A stretch of 64,000 nucleotides of DNA from Lentinula raphanica (GCA_027919835.1 JANVFP010000001.1:248001-312000), one strand, 5' to 3'; positions 8,992-19,998 are shown, counted from the stretch's first letter. Notes: generated by a model not told the origin, from the sequence alone. Numbers and translations are program-made.

Positions 8992-11421
8992 AGGTAGAGG
9001 ACAGGCAGACCCGAAAAATTGGTCATGCCGAGGGTCAGAGGACGCCGCAGGCGTCCACTGACCTGCCGAGGGTGCGGAAGCAAATGAGCCGAGGGCTCTA
9101 CTAAAAAATGTGTTGTATATCTCGATAATACAGCTCGAAGTACAGCCTGTAAGGCCTCAAATAGGTATTTACTGCTACTTAAACCATATTGTATGCATCA
9201 GACTAAGTACCCAGCCCCAGAACAATTCAAAATTCAATAATTTTCCAAATCTACTGCTAATTTTTTGCGCGCGCGCAAGCGCGCGCCTAATGACATGCCC
9301 ACTGATTGGTCACAGTACCAGCTGCAGACTGTTCCATATTCAATGGTTCCTCAATGATTTGAGCTGTGAGCACCAAAAATAAGTCAAGAATGTATTCTAC
9401 TGGCCTTGAGATCCTCAGTTTTCTCCAACATGTTACAGATTTCTCATAAATCACTGCACAAAATTAAAAATGCTGAGTTGGGGAGACTGTACGTTGAGCG
9501 TCTAATAATATCACGTGGTGGGAAAACTCAAATCGGTCCAAATCGGTCTTACCGGAATAAATCGGTCAAAAAGGTCGAGCGTGGGAACCCTGCTCATGAA
9601 GTAGTAGCCGCAGACGAAAAATTGGTCATGCCGAGGGTCAGAGGACGCCGCAGGCGTCCACTGACCTGCCGAGGGTGCGGAAGCAAATGAGCCGAGGGCT
9701 CTACTAAAAAATGTGTTGTATATCTCGATAATACAGCTCGAAGTACAGCCTGTAAGGCCTCAAATAGGTATTTACTGCTACTTAAACCATATTGTATGCA
9801 TCAGACTAAGTACCCAGCCCCAGAACAATTCAAAATTCAATAATTTTCCAAATCTACTGCTAATTTTTTGCGCGCGCGCAAGCGCGCGCCTAATGACATG
9901 CCCACTGATTGGTCACAGTACCAGCTGCAGACTGTTCCATATTCAATGGTTCCTCAATGATTTGAGCTGTGAGCACCAAAAATAAGTCAAGAATGTATTC
10001 TACTGGCCTTGAGATCCTCAGTTTTCTCCAACATGTTACAGATTTCTCATAAATCACTGCACAAAATTAAAAATGCTGAGTTGGGGAGACTGTACGTTGA
10101 GCGTCTAATAATATCACGTGGTGGGAAAACTCAAATCGGTCCAAATCGGTCTTACCGGAATAAATCGGTCAAAAAGGTCGAGCGTGGGAACCCTGCTCAT
10201 GAAGTAGTAGCCGCAGACGAAAAATTGGTCATGCCGAGGGTCAGAGGACGCCGCAGGCGTCCACTGACCTGCCGAGGGTGCGGAAGCAAATGAGCCGAGG
10301 GCTCTACTAAAAAATGTGTTGTATATCTCGATAATACAGCTCGAAGTACAGCCTGTAAGGCCTCAAATAGGTATTTACTGCTACTTAAACCATATTGTAT
10401 GCATCAGACTAAGTACCCAGCCCCAGAACAATTCAAAATTCAATAATTTTCCAAATCTACTGCTAATTTTTTGCGCGCGCGCAAGCGCGCGCCTAATGAC
10501 ATGCCCACTGATTGGTCACAGTACCAGCTGCAGACTGTTCCATATTCAATGGTTCCTCAATGATTTGAGCTGTGAGCACCAAAAATAAGTCAAGAATGTA
10601 TTCTACTGGCCTTGAGATCCTCAGTTTTCTCCAACATGTTACAGATTTCTCATAAATCACTGCACAAAATTAAAAATGCTGAGTTGGGGAGACTGTACGT
10701 TGAGCGTCTAATAATATCACGTGGTGGGAAAACTCAAATCGGTCCAAATCGGTCTTACCGGAATAAATCGGTCAAAAAGGTCGAGCGTGGGAACCCTGCT
10801 CATGAAGTAGTAGCCGCAGACCCGTACGACCCCATGTGACTTTCCCACGATACTCAGTAAGGCAATTTTCGGTCAATTTCACGTCTTTCACTTCGTATCT
10901 CGAGCACCAGTAACTTACTGCGAAATCGGTGCCGAGATTCTCTTTGAATAGGCCTAACGAAGCTCTCAAAAATTTTTGAGATTTTTTGTGCGGAAATTGA
11001 ACAACTAGTTCCATAATTAAATTTGGAGTGTACCTATCATCGAGGGCTCAATGGACAGCAAGCTGCTTGGGCTGCAAGAAAATATCACGGTCATCGTGTT
11101 CTCCCAGACCGCATTATGGATGAATTATCTCTTGCTGAAATTACCTAGGCCTTTTAGAAGGTACTTCTATAGCGCTACAGAGCATAATATACTGGTCATT
11201 ACTATAATTTTGAATCTACTTGTTCAATTTAGGTACAAAAAATCTCAAAATATTTTGAGAGCTTTGTTGAGCCTATTCAGAGAGAATGTCGGCACCAATT
11301 TTGCACTAAGTCGCTGGTGCGCGAGATACAAAGTGAAAGACGTGAAATTGACTGAAAATTGCCTTACTGAGTATCGTGGGAAAGTCACATGGGGTCGTAC
11401 GGGTCTGCCTGTCCTCTACCT
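8992..11421. mobile_element. TA-flanked fold-back element with long inverted arms
   Basis: The ends are AGGTAGAGGACAGGCAGACC and its complement, flanked by TA at 8990-8991 and 11422-11423. The arms continue inward for about 250 bp: the left arm from 10816 onward (CCCCATGTGACTTTCCCACG...) mirrors the right arm ending at 11421 with scattered mismatches. The left arm is interrupted after its first 22 bases by the 1.8-kb tandem insertion described separately. Without that, the element is about 620 bp. It carries no transposase and would be a non-autonomous Tc1/mariner-type element, judged from the TA duplication only. Confidence 0.7.
9014..10815. repeat. Three head-to-tail copies of a 603-bp unit inserted in a fold-back arm
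   Basis: Copies begin at 9013, 9616 and 10219 and I see no difference between them by eye. The whole block is flanked by the 9-bp direct repeat GCAGACCCG (9005..9013 and 10816..10824). The opposite arm of the host element has that 9-mer once, so this is a target duplication. Each unit has a hairpin (GTCAGAGGACGCC against GGCGTCCACTGAC) and an alternating purine-pyrimidine palindrome GCGCGCGCGCAAGCGCGCGC. At the two internal junctions the sequence is GCAGACG, a shortened version of the duplicated target. Open frames of 90 and 94 aa recur in each unit; the second crosses the junction and is probably not coding. Confidence 0.85.
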
Positions 11422-11699
11422 TACCACTCTTAAATCTCAGCCTTACTGTAAAATACCGAGGATATATTAAACCAGTCTAATTAGCAAAGTTATGAGAGGG
11501 AAAAAGATAACTACGTAAAAGTCCTCCACCTAACCCCAATCCACATCTCCCAAGTCTGAACAAATGGATCACGTGCACCGTGAATGAACTACCAAGGAAG
11601 ATCATAGCTTCCAGAGGGACTCGGAGGAATAACACCTGGTACAGCATACAGCACAACACAAGCAAGCTCAAGAGGATACCACGTATACTCTTTGTTCTG

Positions 11700-11915
11700 C
11701 ATCAGGAAAAAATCTATCTAGGCCCAGGTTGCCTGGAGACACCCCTAAAATTCCAGGCAGTTTAAAGTATTTGAAATGATTTCAAGTCAACCTCATGTCT
11801 TCAGGCTTACCTGAGTTGCTTTGAAAATCTTTGGAAATCTTTGAGAATCTCTGGGAAGCCTGGGCTTTTGGGGGGTGTCTCTAGGCTCTCTGGGCTCAAG
11901 GCATTATTCCTGATG
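11700..11915. mobile_element. CATCAGG-family inverted-repeat element, TG duplication
   Basis: It begins CATCAGGAAAAA and ends TTCCTGATG, with TG on each side (11698-11699, 11916-11917). Internal arms pair around GGAGACACCCC and GGGGGGTGTCTC. It is 216 bp long with no coding capacity. It interrupts a membrane-protein remnant. Confidence 0.75.
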
Positions 11916-12004
11916 TGAGTTACACTGGACCCGATCATGGCCAGCATATAGATCTCTCGAACAAGCAAAAGCGTGGAGATCCCGACGAAGATCATGGCAC
12001 TGTG

Positions 12005-12229
12005 CATCAGCAAAATTGACCTGGTGCCTAGGCTGCCTAGAGATACCCCCCAAAACCTCAGCAGTTTAAAAACTTTGAATTTGCCTGAAAAAGCCTGAAA
12101 AAGCCTGAGTTTGCCTGGAAAAGCCTGGGCAAGCCTGAGTTTGCCTCAGATTTCTTTGGGTGCTTTGGGAGAGCTTAGGTTTTGGGGGGTATCTCTGGGT
12201 TACCTAGGCCAAGGGTACTTTTCCTGATG
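12005..12229. mobile_element. CATCAGG-family element, TG duplication
   Basis: It begins CATCAGCAAAATTGACC, ends TACTTTTCCTGATG, and has TG on both sides (12003-12004, 12230-12231). It is 225 bp long. The middle has degenerate direct repeats of AAAAGCCTGAGTTTGCCTG. It closely matches the element at 51081..51589. Confidence 0.78.
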
Positions 12230-12607
12230 TGTTGAGCCCCGATAGAGTTACCAAGGTGATGCGCGATAGTTTCTGGGTTCTCTAAAATAAGCAGAATGAT
12301 AAGTCAATGGTTTATGAAGGGATGCTCGATATATCTCACCTGAGCACTTGTACATAACAAGGATGAATGTCTGATAGGCTTGGAGAACGGTAAGTACCAT
12401 GAACACGATCACACTGGCTTTGCGCCGTAGCGTCGGGCCACTAGAGCTAGGTGTGCTACTGGTCGAATCAGTTATTCTGATGATACCCATGACCATCCCT
12501 GCTACTAAGGCCAGATGGCATTGCCTCATCACAAACGGTCTGGGTGACATCGTTTGGTGGGACATCATGAAGCGATGTGGCAGGAGGAGGGTCTTGTTCA
12601 TTCCGCA

Positions 12608-12676
12608 GGTCCTCCCTGCCTGGGTAGCACAGGATACTGTAATTTACAGTATCCTGTGCTACCCAGGCAGGGAGGA
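12608..12676. repeat. 69-bp near-perfect palindrome at the left end of palindromic element 1
   Basis: Two 34-bp arms are separated by one T. The left arm consists of 20 bp of flanking sequence (GTCCTCCCTGCCTGGGTAG) plus the first bases of the element; the right arm is the exact inverse of both. The flanking sequence has therefore been copied into the element in reverse. Confidence 0.85.
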
Positions 12677-15325
12677 CGTAAAGCTTTTGTAAAAACTACT
12701 GATAAGTTATCAAGGAACATTTGAAAAAACCTGCGATAACTCAGAGGAGGCTCCGGAAATGGCTCCGGGGGGTGGTCATGCCTGTCACCAGCTGTCACAT
12801 GGGGCCTATATTTACTGTTTTGGGTAATTAATAATTATCCAGATATTAAATAAGCAGTACATTTTCAAAAAAACCCAAAAATTCATAAAAAATCTAAAAC
12901 ATCTTAAAAAAGCCAGATTAGGTCAGATCAGGGTATGTAAGCAAATGACCTCATATGGTAAAAAATGATGTGGGGTCAATCCAGGTACTCAAATAGCCAA
13001 AAAATCACTCAAAATGCTAAAAAATATTAGGGAACAGTATACAGCCTATTGCAGGTCCAGGGACATCAAAATTACCCAAAAAAAAGAAATTTTGATCATG
13101 ATGTCATCTTGTAGCAAAAAATCTAATAAAAATCATAAAAATAGTCAAAAAATTCAGGAGTGCCTCATTGGCCCTGAAAACACAAAATAAAAAAAATATG
13201 TAACAAGTGTAAAAAATTTTATCACTCCAAATCATACCAAATCTACTATACAGTCAGTATATATGATGTACATGCTATTTTTAGCACCCCTAGCACCCTT
13301 AATCACTCAGAATAGCTTATATCACTTAAGAATCATATCAAACTGACAATATTGAGTAAATATAATGTACATGATATTTTTAGCACACCTAGTACCCTTG
13401 AACACTGAGAACAATTTATATTACTCAATATGTTCAGTACACTTGGTAATTATCACACCTAACATACTAAAACTCAGAACAGTAGTGATATGTATTATAT
13501 CTAACACAGTTGACAATAAATACTCAAAACAATGTTATCAGTCACTATACTTAACACCCTTAACAGTCAAAAAGTTGGAACAATATTGTTTGATATACAT
13601 AACATACTCATTGTCATACTATAATACACTTATAACAATGAGTTTTGGGCACTTATGGGTGCTTATTTGGTGTTTTTGAGCAAAATTCATTAATAGCACA
13701 CTCAATAATTTTTTTGTGGGCTCTATATTGTGTCAGGATATTGTTTATATCATATTCCTCTAGATACCATTTGGAGAACCTGAAAATACCACCTGTGGAG
13801 CTAGCTATATTGAGATCTTTTGTAATATAACAGTGTTTTGTATAAATGCCAATGCATATGTCCATGTAATGCAAATATACTGATGCTGGTTCATGAGGAA
13901 AGCACTCACAAAGTCTACTGAGAGTGTCTGTACATGATTGAGATAGCTATCATGAAGGTTGGACTCTGTGATACACAAGTACATGTTTCATGTACACTAT
14001 AGATGCCTACATTTACATGTAAGAATAGATGTCATATTCAATGACCCCCATTACAGATCTCTTAGCTGTATCACATAGAGTTAGCATAGAATAGGCTATA
14101 GAATGACTCTTTTCAACATGACTTAGCAGTAATTTGACTTCATAACATGGGTGTATGCACTGTCATTTACATAAAACACTGTTATATTACAAAAGATCAC
14201 AATATAGCTAGCCCCACAGGTGGGATTTTCGGGTTCTCCAAATTGTATCTAGAGGAATATGATATAAACAACGTCCTGACACAATATACAGCCCACAAAA
14301 AAATTATTGAGTGTGCTATTAATGAATTTCAACTCAAAAACACCAAATAAGCACCCATAAGTGCCCAAAACTCGTTGTTATAAGTATATTATAGTATAAC
14401 AATAAGTGTGTTATGTATATCAAACAATATTGTTCTGACTTTTTAACTGTTAAGGGTGTTAAGTATAGTGACTGATAACACTGTTTTGAGTATTTATTGT
14501 CAACTGTGTTAGGTGTGATAAGTACCAAGTGTACTGAACATATTAAGTAGTATAAATTGTTCTGAGTGTTCAAGGGTACTAGATGTGCTAAAAATATCAT
14601 GTACATTATATTTACTCAATATTGTCAGTTTGATATGATTCTTAAGTGATATAAGCTATTCTGAGTGATTGAGGGTGCTAGGGGTGCTAAAAATAGCATG
14701 TACATCATATATACTGACTGTATAGTAGATTTGGTATGATTTGGAGTGATGAAATCTTTTACACTTGTTGCGTATTTTTTAAAAATTTATTTTGCGTTTT
14801 CAGGGCCAATGAGGCACCCCTGAATTTTTTGACTATTTTTCAGATTTTTTTCATATTTTTTGCTACAAGATAACGTATGATCAAAATTTCCTTTTTTTTT
14901 TTTTTTTTTTTTTGGTAATTTTGATGTCCCTGGACCTGCAATAGGCTGTATACTGTTCCCTAATATTTTTAGCATTTTGAGTGATTTTTTGGTTATTTTT
15001 AGCACCTAGATTGACCCTATATCATTTTTTACCATATGAGGTCATTTGCTTACATACCCTGATCTGACCTAATCTGGCTTTTTTAGGATTTTTTAGGATT
15101 TTTTAATGAATTTTCAGGTTTTTTTGAAAATGTACTGCTTATTTAATATCTGGATAATTATTAATTACCCAAAACAGTAAATATAGGCCCTATGTGACAG
15201 CTGGTGACAGGCATGACCACCCCCCGGAGCCATTTCTGGAGCCCCCTCTGAGTTATCGCAGCTTTTTTCAAATGTTCCTCAATAACTTATCAGTAGTTTT
15301 TACAAAAGCTTTACAGTATCAGCTG
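12628..15325. mobile_element. Giant palindromic element 1 (about 2.7 kb)
   Basis: The two halves are reverse complements with scattered differences: 12677-13875 mirrors about 14147-15315. The termini read CACAGGATACTGTAA on the left and TTACAGTATCAGCTG on the right. TGGGTAG flanks both sides (12621..12627 and 15326..15332), a 7-bp target duplication. The core at about 13876..14146 is not palindromic. Each arm holds an open frame for a peptide with the pattern CYITKD...YLEEYDI...LTQY..H.KIIECAINEF (13653..13874 minus, 14147..14350 plus). There is no transposase, and a poly-T run lies at 14891. It is inserted in the repeat-containing gene remnant on either side. Confidence 0.8.
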
Positions 15326-15749
15326 TGGGTAGTTGACAAGGGCTCCATTGCCTTATCACAAATGGTCTGGGTCATGTCATTCTGTGAGTTATCATTGAGC
15401 AACACGGCAGGAGGAGGGTCTTGCTCATTCCGCGGGTCCTCCCGGCCTGTCTGGGTAGTTGACAAGGGCTCCATTGCCTCATCACGAACAGTCTGGGTGA
15501 TGTCATTCAGTGAGTCATCCTTGAGCGCGGCAGGAGAAGGGTCTGAGGGCTCCATTGCCTCATCAGAAATGGTCTGGGTGATGTTGTTTGGTGGGACATC
15601 ATTGAGCGATGCGGCAGGAGGAGGGTCTTGCTCATTCTGTGGGTCCTCCCCTGCCTGGCTAGTTGACAAGGGCTCCATTGCCTCATTACGAATGGTCTGG
15701 GTGACGTCATTTAGTGAGTCATAGCGACACGGCAGGAGGAGAGTCTTAC

Positions 15750-15973
15750 CATCAGCAAAATCACCCTGTCTCTAGAGACTCCAGGGACACCCCCCAAATC
15801 CTAAGCAGCCTCAGAGTAATAAAAGTGCTTTAGAGTCTCTGGGCATCTCTGGGCATCTTTGAAAATCTCTGAGGGTGTCAAAATTTCTCTGAGAGAGCTG
15901 AAAGAGATAAAATCTCTCTAGGATTTGGGGGGTGTCCCTGGAGTCTCTAGAGACAGGTGTGATTTTCCTGATG
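15750..15973. mobile_element. CATCAGG-family element, AC duplication
   Basis: It begins CATCAGCAAAATCACCCTG and ends GTGATTTTCCTGATG, with AC on both sides (15748-15749, 15974-15975). About 50 bp at each end are inverted: CTCTAGAGACTCCAGGGACA against TGTCCCTGGAGTCTCTAGAG. It is 224 bp with no coding. Confidence 0.82.
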
Positions 15974-16158
15974 ACATAGAAGAAGGCTCCACTGCGTCAT
16001 CAGGAATGATCTGGGTGACATTGTTTGGTGGGACATCATTAAGCAACATGGCAGGAGAAGGGTCTAGGGAGGGGTGGAGGGCTTTTTTAAGAAAGATAGT
16101 GACTTCCTCATTCCGTGAAGAACTCGCTTCATTCATAGAAGCAGTTTCTGGTTCCAAC

Positions 16159-16926
16159 TAGAGGTGCTCACGAGTGCACACTCGAGTGTACTTGCCACTC
16201 GTGACACGAATATTCGTCACTCAAAATCAGCAACTGTGACTCGAGTCTATACTCGAGTGTTTCTAAGTAACAGACACTCGAGTGCGAGTGCCACGAATAT
16301 TCAAGGTAATTTATTCAAATCGTGACTCGAGTATCTACTCGAGTATATAGAGGAAAGACTCGAGTATTGAAAAATACACTCGAGTGTTTTAATACTTGTT
16401 ACCTTAATTTTCATAGCTTTTAATAAATATACAGTACCGAAACATGTATTATTATACTTTGAAGCAAGAACAATATTCAGATTTACTGCTAGGTAAAGTT
16501 GCCAGAAGGGGGATTTGAACTCTGAAGGAAGTTAAAGGAAGGCCTTGACCTTACTCCAGAGTCGGCGCCTTTAACCACTTCACCATTCACATTTTCTTAC
16601 ATATGACATATGTTAGACTATATTACTCCTTTTCTCCTATTAATTATAATAGGCAGTGGCTGTGACTCTAACACAAAAATTTATAATAGGCACATAGCCA
16701 CTGAGAAAAGTCATGTGCAGGGTTAATAGTAGAAATACTCACGAGTACAGGAGAATACTCGCGAATAAATTGCACGAGTACTTGTCAATACAATTTGATG
16801 ATCGTGACTCGAGTATACACTCGTGCCACGAGTACACTCGTATAAATAAAACACTCGACTCGCGAGTCACGAGTACGAATAAACTCACGAGTACTTGTCA
16901 ACACTTGCCACTCGTGAGCATCTCTA
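16159..16926. mobile_element. hAT-like non-autonomous element with ACTCGAGT-rich ends
   Basis: The 8-bp duplication GTTCCAAC lies on both sides (16151..16158 and 16927..16934). The terminal inverted repeats are TAGAGGTGCTCACGAGTG and, on the other end, TAGAGATGCTCACGAGTGG. Both features are typical of hAT elements. The subterminal 150 bp on each side contain many copies of the palindrome ACTCGAGT and of CACGAGT, probable transposase-binding sites. The 768-bp element has no transposase frame. A tRNA-like sequence sits in the middle. Confidence 0.85.
16502..16588 (-). pseudogene. tRNA-Leu-like sequence inside the hAT-like element
   Basis: The minus strand has a box A match TGGTGAAGTGGTTAAAGGCG (16575..16585 and inward) and a box B match GTTCAAATCCC (16510..16520). 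Between them lies a GACTC...GGTC anticodon-arm-like segment and a long variable region, as in tRNA-Leu or tRNA-Ser. The acceptor stem does not pair properly, so it is probably a degenerate tRNA or tRNA-derived fragment. Box A and box B could still recruit RNA polymerase III. Confidence 0.5.
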
Positions 16927-17218
16927 GTTCCAACATTTTATCAGGAGATGAAGAGGGGAGAAAAAGAGGAAGCACAGGTGGGTTAACAGTAGAAAGAGTG
17001 GAGCTAGACAGCATGGGAGGATGTGATGTCGAGGAGCCTGAAGTGGTGGTGGCAAGCCTAGAGGTTCACTAAGAAGGGCACCAGCACATGCATTGGCTTC
17101 TAAGCTTGCCAGGAGTTTGGAAGCTGGGGCTGCAAATTATTTCAAATCCTGACATATTAAAATGTTGCATACCTATCTTAGGCTGGCCATTGTCATCAAC
17201 TTTGATTTGTAAACTGTT

Positions 17219-18680
17219 TAAGAAGGTCATTAACCCCTCGCAGAATTGGTTTGAACCTGCTCAGAGTTTCAGTATCTGCAGAAATTACGTTCAAGTTACT
17301 GACCCTGTGTAAGCTGTGCTTTGGCATTTTCTGAAAGAAGGGGTTAAATCACAATATATATAGAAGGGAAGCAACACATACCATAATTGAAGAAGTCTTC
17401 ATCAGGAAAATCACACCTGTCTCTGGAGACTCCAGGGACACCCCCAAATCCTAGAGAGATTTTATCTCTTTCAGCTCTCTCAGAGAAATTTTGGCACCCT
17501 CAGAGATCTTCAAAGATGCCCAGAGATGCCCTGAGACTCTAAAGCACTTTTATTACTCTGAGGTTGCCCAGGATTTGGGGGGTGTCCCTGGAGTCTTCAG
17601 AGACAGGGTGATTTTGCTGATGTTTCTGGCCTTGTAGAATGTCTTTAAGGTTGTTCAGTTCAGGGCTAGCTAAAATATCCGTGATTGCCTGATCAACAGA
17701 TGTAAGCCCTGAGAGAGAGCATTCAAATGTGTCCAAATGACTTTCTCCACAAGGAACAGACATTGGAGTTTGAACAGTGGGAGGACAAATCCCATCTAGA
17801 GAAGTTCATTGACTAGATATGTTAATAGAATACAAAGAATCTTACCTTGAGGATGTTTTCTTTACCCCAGGCTGAGGGAATGGCAGTTTTTTTTTGGAAA
17901 AGTAGAAGAGGTGAAATTACAGTTGCTGCGTTGAAGGGAAAGCTGAGCTGTGAAGCATTGTATTCCGAGGAGCTGAGGATGAGCTCAAGCCTATCCAGAT
18001 TATGAATATGTGTTCAAGAAAACGGAGGTACTAGGTACATACTTCAGTTTTTTGCCAGAAAATCCTGAAAGTCTTCCATAATGGGAGGAAAGGTGAGTAT
18101 CCCCTGTGAATGAGAGTTTGATAGGAGGCCTGTAGAGCAGAAAAATCCTTGCGAGTTTCAGGATTGAGAGATGAAGGGCAGCAATTGAGAAGTTGAGGGC
18201 TATATGTGCCCAGCCAACAAGATTTCAGGAGGATGTTACACTCCGCCAAAGTTTCATTACTGATGGCTCCTGTGTGGGTTGGAGAGCTGTGGAGGTACTG
18301 AGAGTGTTTTGGTACTTTTTGAGCAGTTCCTTGGCCTGGTTGATAATGTTCAGCCACTCCATTCTGTCTTTGCTATTATAAAGAGGGTTAATCTGGAAAA
18401 TATTGAGATCAGAAGTATCACACTGGTTTTGGGGCCTCACATATTTTTCAAACCCCTGAGCCAGTGGCTGCACAGAGAAGGGATCCTTGATGCTACCCAA
18501 CTGAAATTTCGGCATATCAGGGGTGAGGTGGTGGAGGAGATGGATGATGAGGATGTATGGAAGCAAGAAGCTCCATTCATGCCTATCCAGGCTTTTGCCT
18601 CGCGCATGTTTAACAAGTACATATTTTATACTAAGGCCTGTGTTCCCCAGTGTTATGAGGAGAGTGTTGAAGCTGTTCAC
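17219..18680 (-). pseudogene. Degenerate multi-exon gene of unknown family, interrupted by an element
   Basis: Several minus-strand pieces look coding and are joined by plausible splice sites. They are SIKDPFSVQPLAQGFEKYV... (about 18225..18590), NETLAECNILLKSCWLG... (18031..18290), a segment with LDRLELILSSSEYNASQLSF ending at a GTAAGA donor (about 17850..17990), and SVPCGESHLDTFECSLSGLT (about 17640..17763). A CATCAGG element at 17400..17622 lies in the last piece. Excision with one TT leaves QGQKTSSIM before a GTATGT donor. The frame at 18279..18695 plus overlaps and may be the true one for that part. No domain is recognised. Confidence 0.35.
17400..17622. mobile_element. CATCAGG-family element, TT duplication
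   Basis: It begins CATCAGGAAAATCACACCTG and ends AGGGTGATTTTGCTGATG, with TT on each side (17398-17399, 17623-17624). At 223 bp it is very close to the 15750..15973 copy. Confidence 0.82.
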
Positions 18681-18699
18681 AAGGGTCTAAAGTAAACTG

Positions 18700-19140
18700 A
18701 TGGTGAGATTGATAACAGATTGCTGACAGAAAATTTCGGAAGAGCATTTGATAATCTATTTATTCCAGCCAGATACTGAAATATGTCTGGGGAAAGAACA
18801 AGGTCAACTGAGGAGGCCATTTGGGAGATGATGGCTGTTCAAGAAGAAGAAGCAAATGGCAAGAATTTTTGGCCCAACAAATAGTAACAAAAGTCTTGAC
18901 AGGGACATGTGTTGTTGCTCACAATGTGCTGCTGTTGTCTGAGTCGGGACAGTCAGATGTACAAGAATCTATTGCTAGTGAAAACTGTTTGATAGAACAT
19001 TGTATGAAGGCCTATGTATGACATCACAACTTTTTTTTTGTAGGAGACACAGCCACATATGTCTTAGGATAGCTGGACATATTGAAATGAATTGTATGTT
19101 GCTTCTCATAATATGTAACATGGATATATGTATGAATTGG
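18700..19140. other. Unassigned sequence
   Basis: One short plus-strand frame (18821..19021) has no recognisable similarity. No repeat structure is seen. Confidence 0.3.
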
Positions 19141-19145
19141 AGTAT

Positions 19146-19998
19146 TTATAGGTGTCTGTAAGAAGCAGTGCGGACATAGCAAGAGACAGAAGTGAGAGTA
19201 ACTAGTGAATGAAAAAGTGTCTGTTGTATCTGCAAGATTGTCCGTCGTATTTCAAGGCAAAAGAGATTCAAGAGGTGATTCATAAGCGGATGGAGGGGAG
19301 GAGCAAGAGATACATTGAGGGAAGGCATGGGAAGAACAAGAAGCTTGCTGAAATTAAAGAAGGCATGCACAGCAGTGATTGAGAAACATCGAGTGGATTG
19401 GTGGTTCGGTGCATTGCAGCTTCGTGGTCATCAGCAGGTAGTGTGAGGCCTCATGTTGTAAAAATCATTATCTGAGTTATTGAGGACACAGTAAGTATCA
19501 CAGTGTGTCAATGGGGTTTCAATAAGACATACCAGCACTTGCATAGGGTGGAAATTGTCTGACACATTGTTTGGCCGAGAACATTTGGTGCCACTGGCTT
19601 TGTATCCTAGCAATAGCCATGTCAATTGTGGCAAGCCGCAAGTGGATTGGACGTCTGTAAGGACATCAAAGGGAGTTGTGATACTGGATTGTAGGCTGGC
19701 ATAGGAAGAGTGTGACATGGTGGCGAATCACGAGGTTCAAGTAGGCTGATCATTGCCAGTAATACCTCACCTGGAACATGTTCAGAGGATGGCAAGAAGG
19801 GCCATTTGAGTGTGCAGTGGAGGGTAACAATGGTTGGTTGTGGACAAAGAGATCAGTGAATGGTAACCTGTGATGGAAAGTGCTTGAGGAGTGAAGGGAG
19901 AATATTCGCTGAAGATGACGCACCTCTGATACTAAAACTACCTGATCAAGGTTTGCCTGTGAGAGAGAGGTGTTTGTCCAAAGACAGTGTTTGCGCAT
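19146..19998 (-). pseudogene. Broken open frames of an unknown gene
   Basis: Three minus-strand pieces have protein-like composition but are separated by stops. They are MRKHCLWTNTSLSQANLDQV... (19750..19998), MSHSSYASLQSSITTPFDVL... (19431..19718) and a leucine-rich piece at 19146..19370. Some breaks could be introns: the first piece ends before GTGAGG-like sites. I do not recognise the family. Confidence 0.3.

Larger units (their letters stand above)
11477..12601 (-). pseudogene. Remnant of a multi-pass membrane protein gene split by two short elements
   Basis: Minus-strand pieces are strongly hydrophobic: ASVIVFMVLTVLQAYQTFIL (about 12380..12440), then SAMIFVGISTLLLVREIY (about 11940..12000), then GILLSLLVLCCMLYQVLFLR (about 11590..11680). 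The pieces are separated by two CATCAGG elements (12005..12229 and 11700..11915). When each element is removed with one copy of its 2-bp duplication, the last two pieces form one open frame ending at a TAG near 11477. I do not recognise the family beyond a polytopic membrane protein. Present coding capacity is broken. Confidence 0.5.
15319..17070 (-). pseudogene. Decayed gene with acidic/proline tandem repeats, cut by several insertions
   Basis: On the minus strand a Ser/Thr/Pro-rich segment (about 16935..17070) leads into ETASMNEASSSRNEEVTIFL (about 16090..16150). It continues as repeats of about 50-60 residues with the pattern DEAMEPLST...EDPxNEQDPPPA...LNDxxxNxxTQTI (15319..15678). Part of a further unit lies left of palindromic element 1 (about 12500..12610). 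Removing the hAT-like element (16159..16926) with one 8-bp duplication joins MLE to PETASM in frame. The unit next to the CATCAGG element at 15750 has lost its frame. No known domain is seen, so its job is unknown. It could once have been part of the membrane-protein gene to its left. Confidence 0.5.

Noticed and set aside
9014..10815. CRISPR-like or satellite array
   Set aside because: There are only three long identical units without spacers, flanked by a target duplication; this is a fungal mobile-element insertion.
9110..10839. Repeated 90-aa and 94-aa frames as genes
   Set aside because: They recur only because the 603-bp unit is repeated; the second crosses the unit joint; no domain is present.
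11700..12229. CATCAGG elements as introners (transposons that create introns)
   Set aside because: No GT donor and AG acceptor at the element edges gives a frame as good as exact excision of the element; transcript data would be needed.
13365..13874. Several 70-100 aa frames in the AT-rich arms as separate genes
   Set aside because: They are in low-complexity AACACACTTAACA-type repeats; only the CYITKD peptide recurs in all arms and is reported as part of the elements.
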